Made by a program: the position numbers and the translations under genes | Notes under the pieces: generated by a model | The model's database searches: none | The model's input: the letters and a program-made list of their open reading frames with translations, nothing else | What the model was told of the DNA's origin: nothing | DNA from: Cephalotus follicularis | Lineage: Eukaryota; Streptophyta; Magnoliopsida; Oxalidales; Cephalotaceae | Assembly (NCBI GenBank): GCA_001972305.1 | Contig: BDDD01002902.1 | Span: 62,001-126,000 of the forward strand | Reading direction: 5' to 3' | Length of the DNA: 64,000 nt | Shown here: positions 55,876 through 64,000 of the stretch, piece by piece | Position numbering within the stretch: position 1 is the first letter of the stretch | Layout of the letters: each line of letters opens with the position of its first letter

Positions 55876-58800
55876 ATGGACCTACATAGAGGTTGAAGAG
55901 GAAGGCGTAGAGCCGACAAAGGAGTCAATGCACCGCTAGTGCACGAACATGATCTGCCAGTGAATGAAGGAGTGAATGTTCCTCCAGTGCATGACGAGAG
56001 GACTAACTTTGACCGCATGGCTGACCTCTTCCAGCAGTAGATGCAAGCTAATGCAATGAACATGGAACATATTTGGCAAATATGTGAGGCTAACTGGGCC
56101 TATCATCAGGCTGCTGAAGCTCGTCATACTGGTGGATTTGGCCGAGATTTGGAGCGATTCATGGGACATAATCCTTCGACATTCAATGATGAACTGAATG
56201 CTACTGTGGCCGAGCAATGGATTAAAGACCTAGAGAAAATATTTGCTACCTTGGAGTGTACTGATGAACAGAAACTCAACTTTTCTGTATACCGCTTATG
56301 GGGAGAGGCTACCTATTGGTGGGAAAGGACTGAAGCAAAGTGGGAATCTCGTGGACTTGACAGGACTTGGGACAGATTTCAGTCTGAGTTCCTTGAAACT
56401 TATGTGCCACGGATAGAATGTGACTGGAGGGAGACCGAACTGATGGAGTTACGTAAAGGGGATATGACGGTAGCTCAGTACTAGTCTATATTTGTTGAGC
56501 TAGCAAGACATACACCTTATCTTGTAGAGGGTGAATCACGGATGATCCGAAGGTTTCTAAAAGGCCTTCAACCTGACATCAGATCTAAACTGTTAAGGTT
56601 GCAACTAACCTCTTTTGTAGATATTGCTGAGAGGGCGATGATTCTTGAAGCCCATGCTAATGAAAGGAGAGCGGAACGCTCTTGTACTAATCAATCGAGG
56701 GCCGCACAATCATAGGGGCAGGGGAGTAATAATCCTTCCAAGTCAGCAAAGTCTGACAACAAAGGTCAAGGAGGTTCTCGACGTAAAAATTCACAATCAA
56801 GGACTCCTAACCGAAGCGGTCAATAGAATTCAGGTGGATGTACTTTTTGTGGTCGCCGGAACCATGATGAGACTGAGTGCTGGAAAAATATGGGGAAATG
56901 CTTGAGGTGTGGTTCACAAGAACATATGCTGAACAGTTGTCCTATGATGAGGGATCAGCCACGCGGCCAACAAGGAAGTGCTGGTGCAAGTGGTAGTGTT
57001 ACGGCTGCTGAACCACGGAAGGATACCGGGAAAGGGATTGTGAAAGGTAGGGTCTACACCTTATCTAAAGATGATGTGCCAGAATCTACTCCTGTTGTTG
57101 GAGGTACAATTCTTATATCTGGCATTCTAGCTCATGTATTGATTGACCCTGGAGCGACACATTCATTCATTGCATATGAGTTTGCTCGCAATTTGCATGG
57201 TATTACTTGTAGATTACCTTATGTATTGGAGGTGAGTACTCCTGTGGGTACTTGTCTTCTATATGACACCACAATGAAAGATTGTGAGATCATGGTAGCT
57301 GGGATTCAGTTATCTGCCAACTTGATAGTATTAACTATCCGGGATTTTGATGTAATCTTGGGGATGGACTAGCTATATACTCATCATGCTTGTGTTGATT
57401 GCTACAATAACATGATGAGTTTTTACTTTCAAGATGGGACTGAGTGCGAGTTTATCGGGGAGAAGAATGTTTCTGCTCTGATCATTTCGTATGCCCGAGC
57501 ACATAAGTATATCAAGAAAGGATGTGAAGGCTATTTGGCATATGTGACTTATCATACGAAAGGTACACCTAGTATGGAACAAGTGCCTGTTGTATGTGAA
57601 TTTCCTAATGTATTTCCAGCTGAACTCACTTCGTTGCCATCGGAGAGAGATATAGAGTTCAGCATCGGACTATTGCTTGGGACTGCTCCTATATCTAAAG
57701 CTCCGTACTGAATGGATCCTACCGAACTGAATGAGTTGAAGATTCAATTACAGGATTACCTTGACAAGGGATTTATCAGACCGAGTCTATCACCTTGGGG
57801 AGCACCGGTTCTGTTTGTGAAAAAGAAGGATGGATCAATGCGACTATGCATCGATTACAGGCTGCTAAATCAGGTAACGGTGAAGAACAAGTATGCTCTG
57901 CCACATATTGAGGAGTTGTTCGACCAATTTCAACGCTCTACTGTATTCTCCAAACTTTTCCTGAGAACAGGTTATCATCAGGTGAGGATCAGAGAAGGTG
58001 ACGTGGAGAAGACCGCATTTCGGAACAGATATGGGCAATACGAATTTCTGATACTGCCGTTTGGTTTGACAAATGCTCCTGCAGCCTTTATGTGTCTGAT
58101 GAACAAATTGTTCCAACCCTATCTTGACCAGTTTGTCGTTATATTCCTGGACGACATCCTCATTTATTCAAAGAGCATTGACAAACACATGCAGCACTTG
58201 AGGATTGTATTGCAGACTTTACTGAAGGAACAATTATACGCCAAATTCAGAAAGTGCGAGTTTTGGCTGGATCATGTGACATTCCTAGGTCACATTGTCT
58301 CGAGTGAAGGATTGTCAGTGGATCCTTCGAAGATAGAGAGTATTGTTTATTGGACCCAATCGAGAAACGTTATTGAGGTTCGAAGCTTCTTGGGATTGGC
58401 TGGTTACTACCGAAGGTTCATCAAAGGGTTGTCGAAGCTTGCCACACCGTTGACACTGTTGACTCAGAAGAAGTCAAGTTTTGTATGAGATGATTCTTGT
58501 GAGGCAAGTTTCCAAGAGTTAAAGAGTCGGTTGGTTTCGGCTCCAGTGTTGGCATCACCGGAAGGCAATGAGGGTTTCATTGTCTATACTGATGCCTCTG
58601 GGAAAGGATTGGGATGCGTTCTTATGCAACGTGGCAGGGTTATTGCATACTCATTGAGGAAGTTAAAACCATACGAAGAAAACTATCCCGTACACGATCT
58701 TGAGTTGGCAGCCATAGTGTTCGCTTTGTAGAAATGGAGGCACTACCTCTATGGTGCTCAATTTGAGATCTTCACTGACCACAAAAGTTTAAAGTATTTA

Positions 58801-60461
58801 TTTCCCAGAAGGAGCTCAACATGAGAAAGACGAGATGGATGGAATTCTTTAATGATTACAGCTGCAACATTCAATACCACCCAGGGAAGGCGAATGTAGT
58901 GGCGGATGCGCTGAGTCGCAAGGCCATGATTGCTGGAGCAATGGTTTCACAGTGGAAGCTATTGGAGGAATTTCAGAGATGGAATCTATTCATGGTTTCC
59001 TGTGGAGCTATTGTGGCAAATCTGAGAGCACAACCAGAACTTCTGGAGCATATTCTGACTGCTCAGTACAGTGATTCTGAGTTATGGAGTATTCATGAGA
59101 ACCTAGACACTGATTCTGAGTTCTCCATTCATACTGATGACATACTGAGGTTCCGAGGAAGGATACGTGTTCCGAATGACGAGGGCATCAGAAATGAACT
59201 ACTACAACAAGGTCACAAGTCAAAATACAGTGTTCACCCGGGAAGTTCCAAGATCTTGCATGACCTGAAAATGAACTACTGGTGGAGTGGTATGAAAAGA
59301 GAGATTGTTGAATATGAAGCAAGATGTTTGACCTGTCAGAGAGTGAAGGCTGAACATCAGAAACCTGCGGGACTGCTACAATCGCTACCAGTGGTTGAAT
59401 GGAAATGGGAGCATGTGACCATGGACTTCATTGTCAGGACTACTGAGGTCAAGAAATCAACATGAAGCAGTGTGGGTAGTAGTGGACAGACTCACTAAGT
59501 CTGCTCACTTTCTTCCAATGAACATGACGTATTCTATCGAAAAGCTCGATTGTATATCCGAGAAATAGTGAGATTGCATGGGGTGCCGGTCAATATTGTA
59601 TGTGACCGAGATGCTATATTTACTTCAAGGTTCTGGAAGAAGTTCCAAGCAGCAATGGGAACAACTTTGAACTTCAGCACTACATTCCACCCACAGACCG
59701 ACGGACAGTCCGAGCGTACCATTCAGACTCTGGAGGATATGCTACGGGCATGCATGATTGATTTTGCTTGGAGTTGGGAGGATCATCTGGCACTGATTGA
59801 GTTCTCCTACGACAACAGTTTTCACACCAGCATTGGAATGGCTCCCTATGAAGCCTTGTATGGAAGAAAGTGCATATCGCCTATCTGCTGGGATGAAGTA
59901 TGTGGGAGACAAGTGCTAGGACCGGACTTGGTACAAGAGACGACTGATAAAGTGGAAATAATCAAGAAGAGACTGCTAGCTGCACAAAGTCGGCAGAAGA
60001 GTTACGCCGATAGCAAGAGGACAAAGCTAGAATTCGAGAAGGGGGATCATGTTTTCCTGAAGATCTCTCCTTTGAAAGAGATACAGCATTTTGGCCTCAA
60101 GGGGAAGTTGGCTCCAAGGTATATTGGACCTTATGAAATACTGAAAAGAGTGGGGGATATGGCATATCAGATTCCACTACCGCCTAGTTTGTCGGATGTT
60201 CATAATGTATTTCATGTCTCCATGTTACGGAAATATGTGCCCGACCCATCTCGTATATTGAGCTACGACCCTGGATTCATCAGTCCTACATTGTCTTATG
60301 AAGAGAGGCCAACAAGGATAGTGGATCGAATGGAGAAGGTGCTGAGGAACAAGACTATTCCTATTGTAAAAGTGTTGTGGCATTTTCACGGAGTAGATGA
60401 AGCTACGTGGGAGCGTGAGGACGAAATGATGGAGACATTTCCCCACTTGTTCGGAATGTAA
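55876..60461 (+). pseudogene. Gag-Pol of gypsy A2 (Tekay/Del-like), disabled
   Basis: The same family as A1, in the opposite orientation. Gag starts MDLHRG. Its core is FGRDLERFMGHNPSTF and KLNFSVYRLWGEATYWW. Knuckles CTFCGRRNHDETEC and CLRCGSQEHMLNSC are both intact. Protease DPGATHSF is near 57150. RT has [19 protein letters not shown] and [12 protein letters not shown] (about 58140). RNase H has [16 protein letters not shown] and VADALSRKA. Integrase has [30 protein letters not shown] and [20 protein letters not shown]. The chromodomain-like end has IVKVLWHFHGVDEATWE. Stops lie at about 55894, 56038, 56482, 56712, 56823, 57370, 57709, 58486 and 58729, with frameshifts near 56640, 58800 and 59445-59545. 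It is near full length but cannot make its enzymes unaided. Confidence 0.95.
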
Positions 60462-60486
60462 GGGCTAAATTCGAGGACGAATTTTC

Positions 60487-60502
60487 TTTAAGGAGGGGGG
60501 AA
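60487..60502 (+). other. Polypurine tract of A2
   Basis: TTTAAGGAGGGGGGAA directly before LTR start TGTAATAACC, 26 bases after the pol stop. Confidence 0.9.
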
Positions 60503-62962
60503 TGTAATAACCAAATTTCAATTCATGTGAATAAAATATACTTTTTGAGATTTTATGTTGGTTACCTTTTTTAATAGAACGAAGTTGGAATAAATTCTTA
60601 GATGGAAAACTAAAGAAATAATTTCTGGTGCCAAACCGCCGACACCTAACTCCTTACCGTCGACGCTTTGAGCCCTGACACGTGTACAAACGCGCAGTTG
60701 AAGGCTGAGTTATGACGCACAAACCGCCGATGCTAGAGAGAAAACCGTCGACGCTTTGCACAGTGTCAGGAATGTGATACACGCCTGTTAGAACAGAGCA
60801 GTGACGCCAAATGGATTCCATGTGAGCTAAGTATCCTGTAAATGTGTCAATACACACCAAAAGCCTTCACCAGCTGGGTAACATGCAAGGATAGAACCTT
60901 ACATGTGATCTGAACCTGCAACCTGCGAAACACAGCAGAAAAAGGTAAGAGAAAATAAAGAGAGAATACATGCATGAGGGAGAGAGAAATGTACATTAAA
61001 AGTTAAACAAATTAACAAAATTAAGACACTAGATGAGCCTTATATCAATTGTGTGAGATTGAATGGTCGTGTTAGAAATCATTGAGGGTAGAGGAGAACT
61101 TGCTCAAGAATTGTTGGAGCTTGCATTGAGGATTTGGAGTGTTCAAGAGTTTTGGAAGCTTTGATCTTTTTCCTGGTAAGTACCTAATCCGAATCCGTTG
61201 TCATGGTTATTAGGATGATAATTAAGTTACTGAATCTAGGTATAATAACCACTGTCAACCAGGTTTAAGAGTTAACATGTTGAATTGAGATAGGAATGAT
61301 AAATGGTTCTATGAATTGAAACTAAGAACTAATAGTGATAAGCTATGGTTCAAGTTATAGGTTGTTACCATGATTCGACAACAGAATAAACTTACTGACA
61401 TCAATATATAAACCTATAACATGCAATTGTTCAGGCTAATTTCTGCTGAGATTGAGAGTTTGAGTTGTTGAAGAGCATTGGGCTTTAAAGAGAGAGGTCA
61501 ATCCAATTTGACTTCGGGATAGCAATTGAGGTAGGGGTTTTGAAATGTTTTTGAACATATAACATGTATAATGTGTAGTGATGGTTAATACTTGATTGCA
61601 TGTTGAAATGGACTGAGATTGAGTTGAATTTATGCATCCCCTGTTTTGCTATTGCTCCTTGAATTTGTAAGAACGCCAGAAGCGTCGACGCTTAAGTTAA
61701 GACCGTCGATGATTTAGTGTGGAAAACGCCTGTTAAGGCTTATAATGTCGACGCGTAAGCTTTGATCTTGCGTGTAGTGTCAACGCTTAGACAACAACCG
61801 TCGACGCTTACAAAGAAACTGTCAGTGCTTTAGAACAGTAAGTGTAGAAATGTGTTAATCGATTGATTGAATGGATTGTTCTTGTAATTATCCTTGAACT
61901 GCTATATTGTAGCTGTCATTACTGTTATTTAATGAAATTACAACTGTTACATATATATCCAAGGATTTTACCAACTTAATGCTTCGAGCATAAATAATGA
62001 TTTTTAACAACGGATTTCATACAGGAAAGCTTATTGTATACAATTGATATATTCCTCTACAAGAGGTACTGTATTGTTCTGTTCTCCAAGAGAACCACTG
62101 ACTGAACTGTTATGTTTTCTACGAATCAAAGCTACCGTTTTATTGCATATTATAGATATATGTAATATTTCCACTGAATTGATTGAATTGATTGTCTATG
62201 CTATTGCCATTAGTCGAGTGATAGGAGACATCACTGGCTACGGAGGTGGTCCTATGTGCCAGGAGTTGGCTAGAGTATCCACCTAAACTGTCTGCAATGC
62301 AGATCTTGATTGTTAAACTGCCCGCTAATGCAGGTAGTAACTGACCTGATCTATCATCTTCGGAGTGAAGGGTTATAGATAGGTGGTGCACAGTTGGTGC
62401 TAGGAGTTAGCGACATGAAACACCCAGTGAGTGTTGAATTGATTGTACCCTTGTGCGGTATTCTTGCATATGGATTGTCTATGGCCACTTGGCATGATTG
62501 CGTATATATTGGAATACTATGTATATATGTCATTTCATTTAAATTGTCATGCATATTTACATTTATAGATTCAATTATCATGCATTACCTTCCTACTTAG
62601 CCAAGTGGGGACAACGGCTAACCCCCTACAATTTCAAATTAAGCAAGGGCGTTCGGAAGGTTCTGCTGAAGCTTTTGGAGAGCTTCTTCTCTGCTTAAGG
62701 TTGTTACCTTTATGTCGTTTTGTTTTGTAATGAACGGTTCCCACTCCGTGTTGTTGTTTTACTTTCCTTATGTGAAAGGACAATTGTTTGATTGTACATG
62801 CACGTATCATGGGCTGCGTGAGGATGACTTTTATTTTATAATCCGGCTTATGGAATGCTTCCGCTTATACAAATGAAATGTTGAATGGAATGCTGGATTA
62901 TTATTAATTTTTGATATCACCACATATGTTGTCTAAATGTAATGGAATAACGGGGTGTGACA
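60503..62962 (+). mobile_element. Gypsy A2 3' LTR
   Basis: 2460 bp from TGTAATAACC to ACGGGGTGTGACA, then CGTGC (62963-62967), matching 53790-53794. It includes the ~480 bases absent from the 5' LTR. These are homologous to 43000-43300 of A1. Arrays are at 60640-60760 and 61679-61835. Confidence 0.92.
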
Positions 62963-63896
62963 CGTGCCACGCATCCTTCATCATCTCAGCTCCAACAGCG
63001 GACTAGGGTTTGGATAAATGTCACCCCTAGGTAAAACCGCGATAACTATAATTCTATGAACGCACTGAGACTATGGGAGATATCCCCGGAAACCTCTTGT
63101 TCCCAACCTCCCAGTACTCGGCCAGGATTTTAATTCTTCAACGGTCATAGATGTTATAGAGCCTATAACCCTCAACACGTGTGTGACGATCCCATCTTAC
63201 GAACTCGCCCATACATCTCAATGCAGCTCCCACAAGGCCCAAAGACAACCCTTTTGCCAGCACGTGGCTAGTGCTGGGGAATGCGGAAATCAAAGCCACG
63301 CAGTTACTACACAATGCATGCCAGCCGCTTAGGTCTAACGATACAACGTAAATCACATGTGATCTACTAGTCACCTTTGACTAAGCACTATCGCGACAAT
63401 AGGAACTCTATTGACAGAGGTGTTGGCACTCCAAATAGATAACCTATGCTGGGTCAGTTCAGTGTCATGCCTCTGCACGCACCCAGCATCAGCTTTAGGG
63501 TAAAACCCAAATGGCAATGAGATAATCCATCCTCCTTTACCATTGGGAGCAAGCAAAATACGGCAAGTCTTTGCGGTTCATCAATTGCCCTAAGAAAGTG
63601 AACCTATGACTTGGAACTTTTGTCACAAGGGAGTAAGGATCTCATTCTCATAACCTCTCAGGCACGAGATCCAACCCTTTACCGACAGGGCGTATTATGT
63701 GTATTCTGTTGACATGGTGATCAACTGATCCGTTGAGACGGTTTAGTATATTACATATAGCCAGATGCCAATCTTTGCTGAATATGCACAATAGAAGGTG
63801 AATGGAACTAAGAATGTACGATTCAAGAGTGTGTCATATGTCAACAATATATGTCTACAGCCTTCTCGTGGCTTGCAGGGACTCCCTAATCTAACA
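62963..63896 (-). mobile_element. K copia 3' LTR, proximal part
   Basis: On the minus strand it starts TGTTAGATTAGGGAG at 63896, after the purine tract AAGTGGGAGAT, and runs to the A2 insertion, continuing at 53794. It is closely similar to 7.7-8.6 kb and 14.8-15.75 kb (GCGGTTTTAC, CCAAGTCATAGGTTC). Confidence 0.85.
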
Positions 63897-63934
63897 ATCT
63901 CCCACTTGGCCCTCCAGCCACGAAGACCTCCAAC

Positions 63935-64000
63935 CTAAGCATATCGCACTCTAGCACTGCTCATGGCCTTGGTCAGTGGGTCTGCTAAGTTCACTTCTCA
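63935..64000 (-). pseudogene. C-terminal end of K copia pol, cut by window edge
   Basis: The last residues read EVNLADPLTKAMSSARVRYA then stop (63935-63937), on the minus strand. The ADPLTK motif is the conserved tail of copia RNase H. It is followed by a purine tract and the LTR, so it identifies family K as Ty1/copia. Whether the full gene is intact cannot be judged. Confidence 0.85.

Overview
The window looks like repeat-dense plant heterochromatin, most likely from a flowering plant. Nearly all of it can be read as LTR retrotransposons nested inside one another: Ty3/gypsy elements of the Tekay/Del chromovirus type and Ty1/copia elements, one of them SIRE/Maximus-like. Primer-binding sites match the 3' end of plant initiator-Met tRNA (TGGTATCAGAGC type), polypurine tracts precede LTRs, and most insertions carry 5-bp target duplications. 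I saw no host gene, tRNA or rRNA gene, or CRISPR array. The species cannot be named from this sequence alone.

Layout. Family names are mine: K = copia with long LTRs; A to F = gypsy families; S = SIRE-like copia. The oldest layer is a decayed gypsy (C/F) on the + strand: integrase end (8641-9749), LTR (9793-16967), gag (18120-19162), then protease/RT/RNase H (30503-32410). Four groups are inserted around or into it. (1) At 1-8640 lie K LTRs, one carrying a B solo LTR. (2) A K solo LTR (11167-15752) with another B solo LTR inside sits in the C LTR. (3) A cluster of minus-strand K-type LTRs (19163-30502) splits the F gag from its pol. It holds a D LTR (19779-25993), a gag-only E element inside D (19931 to the gap at 24854), and a very young deleted copia (28306-29499). 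(4) The SIRE-like element (32411 to about 52212) splits the F RNase H. Its 5' LTR carries complete gypsy A1 (32786-45140, minus strand), whose own 3' LTR carries a B copy. Its 3' side is cut by a K copia running off the right edge, whose 3' LTR carries complete gypsy A2 (53795-62962, plus strand).

Coding content. Only E gag (23209-24417) is an uninterrupted gene-length reading frame. A1 and A2 keep near full-length gag-pol with stops and frameshifts. The SIRE-like element has gag with extra zinc knuckles, a pol lacking integrase, and an extra downstream ORF resembling the putative plant transposon protein (Transposase_32) domain.

The most unusual signal is non-coding. LTRs of at least five families (A, B, D, E, S) carry arrays of 10-14 bp palindromes centred on GTCGAC (GCCGAC in E), often spaced 20-22 bp apart. 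In A1 and A2 the motif variant differs although the surrounding LTR is homologous. Two assembly gaps (24854-24878 and 46089-46430) lie at repeats and probably hide or duplicate sequence.
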